Origin: Afipia sp. GAS231
GTDB taxonomy: Bacteria; Pseudomonadota; Alphaproteobacteria; Rhizobiales; Xanthobacteraceae
Direction of reading: 5' to 3'
Assembly: GCF_900103365.1 (NCBI RefSeq)
Contig: NZ_LT629703.1
Location: 6,124,501 to 6,188,500, forward strand
DNA: 64,000 nucleotides
Below the pieces are notes generated by a model. The model saw only the letters and a program-made list of their open reading frames with translations, did no database searches and was not told the origin of the DNA. The position numbers and the translations under genes are program-made. How positions within the stretch are numbered: position 1 is the stretch's first letter; the number at the start of each line of letters is the position of its first letter. Shown here piece by piece: positions 50,531-59,062 of the stretch.

Positions 50531-50666
50531 CGTCGTCCCTGCCTAGTGCGCAATTGCGCACGGGCGCAGGGACCCATAACCACCGGCCGTTGTTGCGAAG
50601 GCCGCTGAGGCCACAGACCTCCTGATAGGCCGCGGCGTATGGGTCCCTGCGTTCGCAGGGACGACG
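50531..50666. repeat. Palindromic intergenic repeat (GTCGTCCC...GGGACGAC type)
   Basis: CGTCGTCCCTGCCTAGTGCG at the left and CCCTGCGTTCGCAGGGACG at the right, with GTATGGGTCCC inside, as in the repeats at 19853 and 39760. It fills the gap between the TetR regulator and the ABC permease. Confidence 0.8.
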
Positions 50667-50774
50667 GTAATGGAGTGACGAGAGGCCCCAAATTGTCACA
50701 CCGAAACCCACTTGCCAGTATTTATCCAACGGGTTAATTTCTCCCCGAAAAGAAAACCAGCCGGGGAGTGAGAC

Positions 50775-51584
50775 GTGGCCGAGGCGAAGGCGCCCAGCAT
50801 TGTATCCAGAGCGCTGAACGCAGCGTGGATACGGCCGTTTCTGTTCCTGATTTTCATCGTGGTGGCCTGGGATCTGACGATCCGGCTGTTCCACATTCCG
50901 GCCTATCAGATCCCGTCGCCGGGCGACGTGCTGGCGGTGCTGTGGACCGACTGGCCGGAACTGCTGCGGCAGGCCTGGCCCACCACTTACGCCACCATCT
51001 GCGGCTTTGCGCTGTCGGCGTTGTTCGGCATTCCCGTGGCGATGTTGATCGCCGGATCGAAGACGGTGGAGAGCTACGTCTATCCGCTGCTGGTGTTCTC
51101 GCAATCGGTGCCGAAGATCGCGATCGCGCCGCTGTTCGTGGTCTGGTTCGGCTTCGGCATCATCCCGAAGGTGATCTCGGCGTTCCTGCTCGGGTTCTTC
51201 CCGGTCGTGGTCTCGGCCGTGCAGGGTTTTAAATCGGTCGACCCTGACATGGTCGATCTGGCGCGCGCCATGCAGGGCAGCCGCTTCCAGGTGTTTCGCG
51301 CCGTTAACCTGCCGCATGCGATGCCGGCGATTTTCTCCGGCCTCAAGGTCTCGGTGACGCTGGCTGTCGTCGGCGCCGTGGTCGGCGAGTTCGTCGGCTC
51401 CAATTCCGGCATCGGCTATGTGCTGCAGCGTTCGATCGGCACCTTCGATTTGCCGACGATGTTCGCGGCGCTCGTGATTTTGGCGCTGCTCGGCGTGGTG
51501 CTGTTCTGGATCGTCGACCGCATCGAAAAGCTCGTGATCCCCTGGCATGTCAGCCAGCGCGAGGACATCATTTTCGCTTCTTAG
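50775..51584 (+). CDS. ABC transporter permease, SsuC/TauC/NMT1-associated type
   Basis: 269 aa inner-membrane protein with six hydrophobic segments of the BPD_transp_1 fold. The EAA-type loop is seen in VDLARAMQGSRFQVFRAVNLPHAMPAIFSGLK near residue 160. GTG 50775 follows GGGGAGTGAGAC. It forms the channel for the importer with the binding protein at 51724 and the ATPase at 52845. Systems of this type carry thiamine precursors, sulfonates, nitrate, pyrimidines or aromatic acids. Confidence 0.9.
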   Translation: MAEAKAPSIVSRALNAAWIRPFLFLIFIVVAWDLTIRLFHIPAYQIPSPGDVLAVLWTDWPELLRQAWPTTYATICGFALSALFGIPVAMLIAGSKTVESYVYPLLVFSQSVPKIAIAPLFVVWFGFGIIPKVISAFLLGFFPVVVSAVQGFKSVDPDMVDLARAMQGSRFQVFRAVNLPHAMPAIFSGLKVSVTLAVVGAVVGEFVGSNSGIGYVLQRSIGTFDLPTMFAALVILALLGVVLFWIVDRIEKLVIPWHVSQREDIIFAS

Positions 51585-51620
51585 GAAAGCCAAACGGAAA
51601 ACGACAACAGACGATCTGAT

Positions 51621-51706
51621 CGTCATTGCGAGCGCAGCGAAGCAATCCATGCTTGCCGCAAAAAGGAAGATGGATTGCTTCGTCGCTGACGCTCCTCGCA
51701 ATGACG
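51621..51706. repeat. Palindromic intergenic repeat (CGTCATTGCGAG type) inside the importer operon
   Basis: CGTCATTGCGAGCGCAGCG faces GCTGACGCTCCTCGCAATGACG, with GAAGCAATCCAT and ATGGATTGCTTC inside. It separates permease and binding-protein genes that should form one operon, and could adjust their relative expression. Confidence 0.85.
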
Positions 51707-51723
51707 GGGAAAGGGAGGAAAAC

Positions 51724-52722
51724 ATGTTACGAATGATAGGTGCGATTACGACCGCCTTGATCTGGGCCGCGCTTTCAACGGTTCCGGCTTCTGCCGCCGA
51801 CAAGGTCGTGCTGATGCTGAACTGGTACGTCTATGGCGAGCACGCGCCGTTCTATTACGGCAAGGCCAAGGGCATCTATGCCGCCGAAGGCATCGACCTC
51901 GAAATCCAGGAAGGTCGCGGTTCGGCAGCGACGACGCAGGCGGTGGCGGCCAAGACCGCCGATTTCGGCTATGTCGACGTCCCCACCATGATGCGCGCGG
52001 CAGTGAAGGGTGCGCCGATCGTGGCCGCCGGCGTGCTGCTGCAGACCAGCCCGATGTCGGCGATGGGTTTCGTCGAGAAGAACATCAAAAAACCCGAAGA
52101 CATCAAGGGCAAGACGGTCGCGATCACGCCGGCCGATTCCATGACCCAAATCTGGCCGCTGTTCCTGAAGAAGACCGGGCTGAAGGAAAGCGATTTTACC
52201 ACGGTGGCCGGCGACGGCCAGACCAAGCTGAATGCCGTCATCAACGGTCAGGCTGATCTCCTGCTGGGCTACGTCATGGACCAGTCGATGAAGATCAAGG
52301 ACGCCACCGGCAAGGACGTCTATCCGATCAAGTTCGCCGACTACGGCATCAACATGGTCTCGTCGGGCGTCGTCGCCAACACCGATTACGTCAAGGCCAA
52401 CGCCGACCTCGTCAAGCGCTTCATGTCGGCCACCACCAAGGCGGTCGAAGCCGCCGAGAAGGATCCGAAGGCCGCGGCACAGTCGATCCTTGATGCCAAC
52501 CCGAAGGGCGGCAAGATCGAAACGCTGACGCAAGGCTTTGAACTGACGATCCCGCTATACCGGACACCGGAAACCAAGGCCAAGCGGCCGTTCGAAGTCA
52601 CCGACCAGAACATGACCGACACGGTCAACCTGATGGTCGAATATGGCGGGCTCGACGCCAAGGCCAAGGACAATCCGAAGGCGTTTTATACCAACGATTA
52701 TCTGCCGAAGGGCGGCTCGTGA
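51724..52722 (+). CDS. ABC transporter substrate-binding protein, NMT1/THI5-like
   Basis: 332 aa periplasmic protein. The signal peptide MLRMIGAITTALIWAALSTV ends PASA. The NMT1/THI5-type core reads KVVLMLNWYVYGEHAPFYYGKAKGIYAAEGIDLEI near residue 28 and GRGSAATTQAVAAKTADFGY near residue 65. The W-Y-x-Y-G-E-H-A-P-F-Y segment is the usual ligand-contact part. ATG 51724 follows GGGAGGAAAAC. The ligand is unknown; the next enzymes suggest a sugar-acid-like or cyclic compound rather than a thiamine precursor. Confidence 0.9.
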   Translation: MLRMIGAITTALIWAALSTVPASAADKVVLMLNWYVYGEHAPFYYGKAKGIYAAEGIDLEIQEGRGSAATTQAVAAKTADFGYVDVPTMMRAAVKGAPIVAAGVLLQTSPMSAMGFVEKNIKKPEDIKGKTVAITPADSMTQIWPLFLKKTGLKESDFTTVAGDGQTKLNAVINGQADLLLGYVMDQSMKIKDATGKDVYPIKFADYGINMVSSGVVANTDYVKANADLVKRFMSATTKAVEAAEKDPKAAAQSILDANPKGGKIETLTQGFELTIPLYRTPETKAKRPFEVTDQNMTDTVNLMVEYGGLDAKAKDNPKAFYTNDYLPKGGS

Positions 52723-52729
52723 GGCTTCT

Positions 52730-52812
52730 CGTCATTGCGAGCGAAGCGAAGCAATCCATCGCGCCAGGAAGAAAGCATGGATTGCTTCGTCGCTACGCTC
52801 CTCGCAATGACG
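52730..52812. repeat. Palindromic intergenic repeat (CGTCATTGCGAG type) inside the importer operon
   Basis: CGTCATTGCGAGCGAAGCG at the left and GCTACGCTCCTCGCAATGACG at the right are near-perfect partners, with GAAGCAATCCAT and ATGGATTGCTTC inside. It lies between the binding-protein and ATPase genes. Confidence 0.85.
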
Positions 52813-52844
52813 AGTTACCATCGTTGCTCGCGAATGGACTCTGA

Positions 52845-53693
52845 ATGAACCCCGCAACCAAACCAACCGAAGCCTCTCAACCTGCGGCGCATCTGCGCCT
52901 GGTGTCTGATCGCGCCGCCGGCGCGGCGCCGGGGATTACGCTTTCGGGCGTGTCCAAGACCTATCGCTCGCGCGACGGCGACGTGCCGTCGCTGAAGCCG
53001 CTGGATTTTCACATCAACGAGGGCGAGTTCTTTGTCGTGGTCGGCCCGTCCGGCTGCGGCAAGTCCACGCTGCTGAAGATGATCTCGGGGCTGCTGGCGC
53101 CATCGACCGGCGAAATCCTGGTCGACGGCGAACCGGTGACGAAGCCGCACGGCAATGTCGGCATCGTGTTCCAGAACGCATTGCTGCTGCCATGGCGCAA
53201 CATCCTGTCTAACGTGATGCTGCCGATCGACATGAAGAAGCTGCCGCGCCAGGAATATCTGCTGCGCGCCAAGGCGCTGCTGAAACTGGTCGGGCTCGAA
53301 GGGTTTGAGAAGAAACTGCCGTGGCAGTTGTCCGGCGGCATGCAGCAGCGCGCCTCGATCTGCCGCGCGCTGGTACATGATCCCAAGATCATGCTGATGG
53401 ACGAGCCGTTCGGCGCGCTCGACGCCATGACGCGCGAGAAGATGAACGTCGAACTGATGCGGATTCAGCGCGAGACCGGCAAGACGGTGCTCTTGATTAC
53501 GCATTCGATCCCCGAAGCCGTGTTCCTAGCCGACCGCGTGCTGGTCATGACCGAGCGTCCCGGCGCGATCGCCGCGATCTACGATGTGCCGCTGCCGCGT
53601 CCGCGTTCGCTGGATTCGATGGCGGACCCCGCCTTCACCAAACTGGTGCAGCGCATTCGAAAGCATTTCTTCACCCAAAGCCCGCTGGACTGA
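52845..53693 (+). CDS. ABC transporter ATPase, SsuB/TauB type
   Basis: 282 aa cytoplasmic ATPase. Walker A VVGPSGCGKST is near residue 66, Q-loop VFQNALLLPW near 108, signature LSGGMQQRASICRAL near 163, Walker B IMLMDEPFGALDA near 184 and H-loop ITHSIPEAVFLAD near 218. An extended N-terminus of about 28 residues precedes the nucleotide-binding domain. It energises the importer at 50775 and 51724. The next gene begins 11 bp later, tying transport to catabolism. Confidence 0.93.
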   Translation: MNPATKPTEASQPAAHLRLVSDRAAGAAPGITLSGVSKTYRSRDGDVPSLKPLDFHINEGEFFVVVGPSGCGKSTLLKMISGLLAPSTGEILVDGEPVTKPHGNVGIVFQNALLLPWRNILSNVMLPIDMKKLPRQEYLLRAKALLKLVGLEGFEKKLPWQLSGGMQQRASICRALVHDPKIMLMDEPFGALDAMTREKMNVELMRIQRETGKTVLLITHSIPEAVFLADRVLVMTERPGAIAAIYDVPLPRPRSLDSMADPAFTKLVQRIRKHFFTQSPLD

Positions 53694-53704
53694 GAGCTGG
53701 CCCG

Positions 53705-55108
53705 ATGCCGTATCGCCTGACCGTGCGAGACATTTCGTTGTTTGAGCGTTCGGTCACGTTTGCCCGGCCGTTCCGGTTCGGCGCGGTCGTCGTCAACGCG
53801 ACGCCGCAGATGTTCGTGCGCGTCGAGATCGACGTGGAAGGCAAGGGCAGGGCTGTCGGCGCCAGCGCCGAATTTCTGGTGCCGAAATGGTTCGACAAGC
53901 GGCCGCATCTGTCACCCGAGGAAACGGTGACCGAACTGCGGCGCTCGCTGCTGATCGCGCGGGATCTTTATCTGGCGCAATCCGGCTTCGAGACCGCATT
54001 CGGGCTGCACGCGGCTTGTATCGCGGCACAGGTCGCGGCCTGCGCCAAGGAGGACATTCCGCCGCTGGCGGCGGCCTACGGCCCGGCGGAAATCGACAAG
54101 GCGATCCTCGACGCGCTGCTGCGCGCTGTCGGCGCCAATTTCTTCGACGGCATGGCGGCCAATATCGCTGGCGTCGATGCGCGGTTGTCGCGCGATCTCG
54201 GCAATGATGACGTCGCACAGTTCCTGTCAGGACGAAAACGCCTGGATCGTGTCGCGATCCGACACACGGTCGGCATGGACGACATCGTCGAAGGCGAGGG
54301 CGGCGTCGCCGATATCAGCGAGAACGCTGGAGCGCGTTACTTCAAGCTCAAGCTCAATGGCGACCCCGACGCAGACGCCGAACGCCTGATCCGTATCGGC
54401 AGGGAGCTGCTGAAGCTCGGATATGACTACGGTGTCACCCTCGACGCCAATGAGCAATATTCCGATCTGGCAGCGCTTGGCCTGTTGGTCGATCGGCTTG
54501 ATCGCGGCAGCGCACTGAAGCCGATTGCGTCAAAACTTCTCTATATCGAGCAGCCGATGCCGCGCGATATCACCCGGGCCTCACCGCTCGGCGCGCTCGC
54601 CCGCCGCGACTTCATCATCGACGAGGCCGACGATTCCTACGATGCTTTCCCGGCCGCCCGTGCGCTCGGCTATCGCGGTATCTCGTCGAAATCCTGCAAG
54701 GGCATCTACAAGTCGGTGATCAACGCCACCCGCGCGGCCAAATGGAGCGCGGCCGGCCAAAGATGCTTGATCGCCGGCGAGGACCTGACCTGCCAGGCGG
54801 GACTGGCCGTGCAGCAGGATCTGGCGCTCGGTGCGCTGATCGGCGTCACCCATGCCGAGCGCAACGGTCACCATTATGTCGACGGCTTTGGCGATACGCC
54901 GGCCGCAGAGGCCGACGCGTTTCTCACGGCGCATCCGGACCTCTATGCAAAAGACGGCCACAAGGTCCGTCTCGCCATTCACGACGGCGATCTCCTGACG
55001 GGATCGCTGACGACACCAGGCTTTGCCTCTGCCGTGCATCCGGACTGGTCCGCGATGCCGCCGCTGACGCAGCCGACAGCCAGAATATCTTTGGAGAACG
55101 CAGTATGA
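53705..55108 (+). CDS. Enolase-superfamily enzyme, muconate-lactonizing-like subgroup, enlarged
   Basis: 467 aa, about 90 longer than usual. Barrel motifs are KxK in YFKLKLNGD near residue 213, D in TLDANEQY near 243, E in YIEQPMPRD near 281, D/E in IIDEADDSY near 303 and K in SSKSCKGIYKS near 327. The late lysine in place of a histidine puts it with the muconate-cycloisomerase/dipeptide-epimerase subgroup rather than mandelate racemase. The extra length lies in the N-terminal cap. Its stop overlaps the next ATG. Reaction unknown: a racemase, cycloisomerase or dehydratase. Confidence 0.85.
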   Translation: MPYRLTVRDISLFERSVTFARPFRFGAVVVNATPQMFVRVEIDVEGKGRAVGASAEFLVPKWFDKRPHLSPEETVTELRRSLLIARDLYLAQSGFETAFGLHAACIAAQVAACAKEDIPPLAAAYGPAEIDKAILDALLRAVGANFFDGMAANIAGVDARLSRDLGNDDVAQFLSGRKRLDRVAIRHTVGMDDIVEGEGGVADISENAGARYFKLKLNGDPDADAERLIRIGRELLKLGYDYGVTLDANEQYSDLAALGLLVDRLDRGSALKPIASKLLYIEQPMPRDITRASPLGALARRDFIIDEADDSYDAFPAARALGYRGISSKSCKGIYKSVINATRAAKWSAAGQRCLIAGEDLTCQAGLAVQQDLALGALIGVTHAERNGHHYVDGFGDTPAAEADAFLTAHPDLYAKDGHKVRLAIHDGDLLTGSLTTPGFASAVHPDWSAMPPLTQPTARISLENAV

Positions 55109-56256
55109 CGACCAAACGCCTCGGCCTGATCATGAACGGCGTGACCGGCCGCATGGGGCTCAACCAGCATCTGATCCGCTCCATCATCGCGATCCGCGAT
55201 TCCGGCGGCGTGGTGCTCGCCAACGGCGACCGCATGCTGCCCGATCCGATCCTGATCGGCCGCGATGCCGACAAGGTCGAGCGCCTCGCCAAGCAGTACA
55301 ATGTGGCGCGCTGGTCGACCGACCTCGACAAGGCACTCGCAAACAAGGACGACACGATCTTCTTTGACGCCGCCACCACGCAGGCGCGGCCGACGCTGCT
55401 GACGAAAGCGATCGAGGCCGGCAAGCACGTCTATTGCGAGAAGCCGATCGCCACCAATCTGGACGAAGCCGTCGCGGTGCTGCGGCTCGCCAATGCCAAG
55501 GGCGTCAAGCACGGCACGGTGCAGGACAAGCTGTTCCTGCCCGGCCTGAAGAAGCTCGCTTTCCTGCGCGATAGCGGCTTCTTCGGCCGCATGCTCTCGG
55601 TGCGCGGCGAGTTCGGCTACTGGGTGTTCGAGGGCGGCTGGCAGGAGGCGCAGCGACCGTCATGGAATTACCGCAGCGAGGACGGCGGCGGCATCATCCT
55701 CGACATGGTCTGCCACTGGCGCTACGTGCTCGACAACCTGTTCGGCGAAGTCGAAAGCGTGAGCTGCACCGGCACCACGGATATCCCCGAGCGCTTCGAC
55801 GAGAAGAACAAGAAGTACACCGCGACCGCCGATGACTCCGCCTACGCCACCTTCCGTCTCAAGGGTGGCGTGATCGCGCATATCAACATGAGCTGGGTGA
55901 CGCGGGTCTATCGCGACGATCTCGTCACCTTCCAGGTCGACGGCACCCACGGCTCGGCGGTGGCCGGGCTCACCGAGTGCATGATCCAGGCCCGGCAGGC
56001 CACGCCGCGGCCGGTCTGGAATCCGGACGAGAAGCGCACCCACGATTTCTACGCCGACTGGCAGAAGCTGCCGGAGAACGTCACCTATGACAACGGCTTC
56101 AAGGAGCAGTGGGAGATGTTCATCCGCCACGTCTGTGAAGACGCGCCGTATAAATACACGCTGCTGGAAGGCGCCAAGGGCGTGCAACTCGCCGAATGCG
56201 CGCTGCAGAGCTGGCGCGAACGGCGCTGGATCGACGTCGCCCCGATCAAGGTGTGA
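55105..56256 (+). CDS. Gfo/Idh/MocA-family oxidoreductase
   Basis: 383 aa NAD(P)-dependent dehydrogenase. The N-terminus LGLIMNGVTGRMGLNQHLIRS is a variant of the GxGxxG motif, and YCEKPIATN near residue 113 carries the conserved EKP lysine. A middle insertion from about residues 150 to 250 includes YWVFEGGWQEAQRPSWNYR and DMVCHWRY. The start overlaps the previous stop by four bases (ATGA). It would oxidise or reduce the carbon skeleton handled by the two flanking enzymes. Confidence 0.9.
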   Translation: MTTKRLGLIMNGVTGRMGLNQHLIRSIIAIRDSGGVVLANGDRMLPDPILIGRDADKVERLAKQYNVARWSTDLDKALANKDDTIFFDAATTQARPTLLTKAIEAGKHVYCEKPIATNLDEAVAVLRLANAKGVKHGTVQDKLFLPGLKKLAFLRDSGFFGRMLSVRGEFGYWVFEGGWQEAQRPSWNYRSEDGGGIILDMVCHWRYVLDNLFGEVESVSCTGTTDIPERFDEKNKKYTATADDSAYATFRLKGGVIAHINMSWVTRVYRDDLVTFQVDGTHGSAVAGLTECMIQARQATPRPVWNPDEKRTHDFYADWQKLPENVTYDNGFKEQWEMFIRHVCEDAPYKYTLLEGAKGVQLAECALQSWRERRWIDVAPIKV

Positions 56257-56266
56257 GGACAAGACC

Positions 56267-57460
56267 ATGAACAAGCCGGTCATGCCGCAATCGTCACTGT
56301 CCGTGAAGCTGCCGACCGCCGGAGGCCAGATCGAGACCTACCGTCTGGCGGCGTCGCGGACGTTTCCGGCCAAGCTCGAAGGCACGCTGAACCGCGTGGC
56401 GTTTTCTGCCGCCCATACCGTGGTCGATCCGCTGGCGGATTGTGATCCGTGGCTGACATCGGCCGTCGACTGGGACCGGACCATTGCGTTTCGCGAGCAT
56501 GTCTGGGACCTCGGCCTCGGCGTCGCCGAAGCCATGGACACCGCGCAGCGCGGCATGGGGCTGGACTGGCCGACCTCGCTGGAACTGATCCAGCGCTCGG
56601 TGCGGGCGGCGAAGGCGAGGGGTGGTGCGCTGGTGTTTTCCGGCGCCGGCACCGACCATCTCGCGGTGGAGGACGCCAGGGGCCTCGATGACGTGATCCG
56701 CGCCTATGAGGAGCAGATCGCGGCCGTTGAGAAAGCCGGCGGCCGCATCATCCTGATGGCCTCGCGGGCGCTGGCAAAACTCGGCCGCAGCGCCGATGAT
56801 TACGCCAAGGTCTATAATCGCGTGCTGTCGCAGGTTCGCGAGCCCGTGATCATCCACTGGCTCGGCGACATGTTCGATCCCGCGCTGAAGAATTACTGGG
56901 GCACCGCGAGCCTCGATACCGCGATGGACATCGCGGTCGGCATCATCAACGCCAACGCCGCCAAGGTCGATGGCGTCAAAGTCTCGCTGCTCGACAAGCA
57001 GCGCGAGATCGACATGCGCCGGCGGCTCGATGAGAACGTCAAGATGTATACCGGCGACGACTTCAACTATGCCGAACTGATCGCCGGCGACGACAAGGGT
57101 TTTTCGCACGCGCTGCTCGGTATCTTCGACGCCATCGCGCCGGCGGCCTCCTATGCGCTGTCGCTGCTGGCTGCCGGGGACGAAGCCGGTTTCCACGATG
57201 TGCTCGGGCCGACGGTGCCGTTGTCGCGGCATATCTTCAAGGCGCCGACGCGGTTCTACAAGACCGGTATCGTGTTCATGGCCTATCTCAACGGCCACCA
57301 GGACCACTTCACCATGGTGGGCGGGCAGGAGAGCACGCGCTCGACGCTGCATCTGGCCGAACTGTTCCGGCTAGCCGACAAGGCCGGGCTATTGTCCAAT
57401 CCGGAACTGGCGACGCGGCGCATGAAGACCGTGATGGCCACGCGCGGCGTCGAGCCGTGA
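56267..57460 (+). CDS. DUF993 / dihydrodipicolinate synthase-like (aldolase-type) protein
   Basis: 397 aa protein resembling the DUF993 family, a TIM barrel distantly related to class I aldolases of the DapA family. Conserved stretches include FSAAHTVVDPLADCDPW near residue 46, VVFSGAGTDHLA-type VFSGAGTDHLAVEDARG near 122, EPVIIHWLGDMFDPAL near 192, VDGVKVSLLDKQREI near 237 (K is a possible Schiff-base lysine) and YKTGIVFMAYLNGHQDHF near 331. It starts 11 bp after the oxidoreductase gene and its stop overlaps the next start. It may cleave a keto-sugar acid. Confidence 0.82.
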   Translation: MNKPVMPQSSLSVKLPTAGGQIETYRLAASRTFPAKLEGTLNRVAFSAAHTVVDPLADCDPWLTSAVDWDRTIAFREHVWDLGLGVAEAMDTAQRGMGLDWPTSLELIQRSVRAAKARGGALVFSGAGTDHLAVEDARGLDDVIRAYEEQIAAVEKAGGRIILMASRALAKLGRSADDYAKVYNRVLSQVREPVIIHWLGDMFDPALKNYWGTASLDTAMDIAVGIINANAAKVDGVKVSLLDKQREIDMRRRLDENVKMYTGDDFNYAELIAGDDKGFSHALLGIFDAIAPAASYALSLLAAGDEAGFHDVLGPTVPLSRHIFKAPTRFYKTGIVFMAYLNGHQDHFTMVGGQESTRSTLHLAELFRLADKAGLLSNPELATRRMKTVMATRGVEP

Positions 57461-58323
57461 TGCGGGATTTTTCTGGGGATCATCGCTGGCTGTCGCTGAA
57501 CACGGCTACGGTCCGCAAGCAGGGCGATCTGGTTGCCATCATCGACGCCTGCGCGCGGCACGGTATCCGCGCCATCGATCCCTGGCGCGACCAGGTCGCC
57601 GCCGTCGGTCTCGACCGTGCGGTCAAGGCGGTGCGTGACGCCGGGCTTGAATTATCCGGTTATTGCCGCGGCGGCATGTTCGTCGCCGATGCGGCGCACC
57701 GGATCGAAGCGCGCGACGACAACCGCCGCGCCATCGATGAGGCCAGTGCGCTGGGCGCGCCCTGTGTCGTACTTGTTGTCGGCGGCCTGCCGCAATATTC
57801 GCGGCCGGGAAGCGTGGCTTCCAGGGACATCGCGGGCGCGCGGACGCAGGTCCACGACGGCATCGCCGAGATGCTCGACTACGCCAAGGCCGCCAACATG
57901 CCGCTCGCGATCGAGCCGCTGCATCCGGCCTATGCCGCTGACCGTGCCTGCATCAACACGACCAAGCAGGCGCTGGATCTCTGCGATGCGCTGGATCCTG
58001 CGCGCAGCGGTATGCTCGGCGTCGCGCTCGACGTCTATCACATCTGGTGGGATCCGGACGTGCTGCCGCAGATCGCGCGGGCCGGCAAGGAGCGGTTGCT
58101 GGCGTTTCACGTCTGCGACTGGCTGGTGCCGACCAAGGATATCCTCAACGACCGCGGCATGATGGGTGACGGCGTCATCGACATCAAATCGGTCCGCGCT
58201 GCGGTCGAGGCGCAGGGCTTTGCCGGCTATTCGGAGATCGAAATCTTCTCGAATGACTGGTGGAGCAAGCCGATGGACGAGGTTTTGAAGATTTGCATCG
58301 AGCGGCACCGGACGGTGGTCTGA
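57460..58323 (+). CDS. Sugar phosphate isomerase/epimerase-like TIM-barrel protein
   Basis: 287 aa member of the AP-endonuclease-2/xylose-isomerase-like barrel family. Metal-site residues are visible in LAIEPLHPAYA (E and H) near residue 150, ALDVYHIWWDPD near 190, FHVCDW near 219 and YSEIEIFSNDWW near 253. ATG 57460 overlaps the preceding TGA (TGATG); GTG 57457 is an alternative. It completes a four-gene block with coupled starts. Likely action is isomerisation or epimerisation of a keto-sugar. Confidence 0.88.
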   Translation: MRDFSGDHRWLSLNTATVRKQGDLVAIIDACARHGIRAIDPWRDQVAAVGLDRAVKAVRDAGLELSGYCRGGMFVADAAHRIEARDDNRRAIDEASALGAPCVVLVVGGLPQYSRPGSVASRDIAGARTQVHDGIAEMLDYAKAANMPLAIEPLHPAYAADRACINTTKQALDLCDALDPARSGMLGVALDVYHIWWDPDVLPQIARAGKERLLAFHVCDWLVPTKDILNDRGMMGDGVIDIKSVRAAVEAQGFAGYSEIEIFSNDWWSKPMDEVLKICIERHRTVV

Positions 58324-58559
58324 CGGCACGCGATCGAGACGGTGTATCAGGTTCGTTCAACGTCGCGCGTGGCTGTGCCAATGATGGGCGATGTTGTCTC
58401 GCAATTGTATGGCGCGAGCCCGCGCACTCGAATTTTCGGGTTCCAGATTTAACTTTTTTCGGGGGTATTCAGCTTAACAAAGGGTTATCATTGTGCGCCC
58501 GCCAGCTACGGCGTTAGTGGTTTCGTAAGGATGATTTTTCCTTAACGAAGAGCGTCAAC

Positions 58560-58856
58560 ATGAAACTTCTTTACGCGATTGCAGCTCTCGCCCTTCTGTC
58601 CACCTCCGCCTCGGCCGAAGGATGGGACGTCGTTGAGCGATGCACCTACAGCAAGTTCTTCGGCAGGGTGTGCACCACATCCTATCGCGAGTTGCCTCCG
58701 CGCAACCTCGCCCAGGAACAGGAAGACGAGAAAGCAACGCGCGCCTCGATCGAGAAATGGGAAGCGTATTGCAAGCCGACGCGCAACATCGACAGTGAAG
58801 GCGTTGGCCGTCTGGTCTACGCTCACAAGGGTTGCGAGTTTGGTCGCAGCGAGTAG
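58560..58856 (+). CDS. Small exported protein, WxxYCKP motif (paralogue 1)
   Basis: 98 aa. Signal peptide MKLLYAIAALALLSTSASA is cleaved before EGW. The mature protein has four cysteines (RCTYSKFFGRVC, EAYCKPTR, KGCEFG), which suggests two disulfides. The C-terminal pattern W-x3-CKP-x4-D-x2-G-x2-R-x2-YA-x-KxC is shared with the next gene. The family is not recognised. The start has AACGAAGAGCGTCAAC upstream. Probably periplasmic. Confidence 0.7.
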   Translation: MKLLYAIAALALLSTSASAEGWDVVERCTYSKFFGRVCTTSYRELPPRNLAQEQEDEKATRASIEKWEAYCKPTRNIDSEGVGRLVYAHKGCEFGRSE

Positions 58857-59062
58857 TCAGATCTGTCGCGCCGCGCGTCTTGTGCGGCGTGCGTGAATGA
58901 ATTTCGACATATATCGCGTGAGTTCGCGCCGCGGCTTTGTGGCGGTGCGATGGCTAAATTTCTAACGAAAAAATTGCACAGCGGTTAGTTACGCTGCTTT
59001 ACCGCGCCTCAACGCCTGTCCGTCATTGCTGATGGGCAGGCTCATTTCATGAGGCAACCAAC

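Noticed and set aside
49776..51803. 675-codon minus-strand open frame
   Set aside because: It runs through two repeats and opposite TetR and permease genes; no domain or start signal is visible.
58857..59062. tRNA or small RNA between the two exported proteins
   Set aside because: No cloverleaf or strong terminator hairpin was found by eye in this 206-bp gap.
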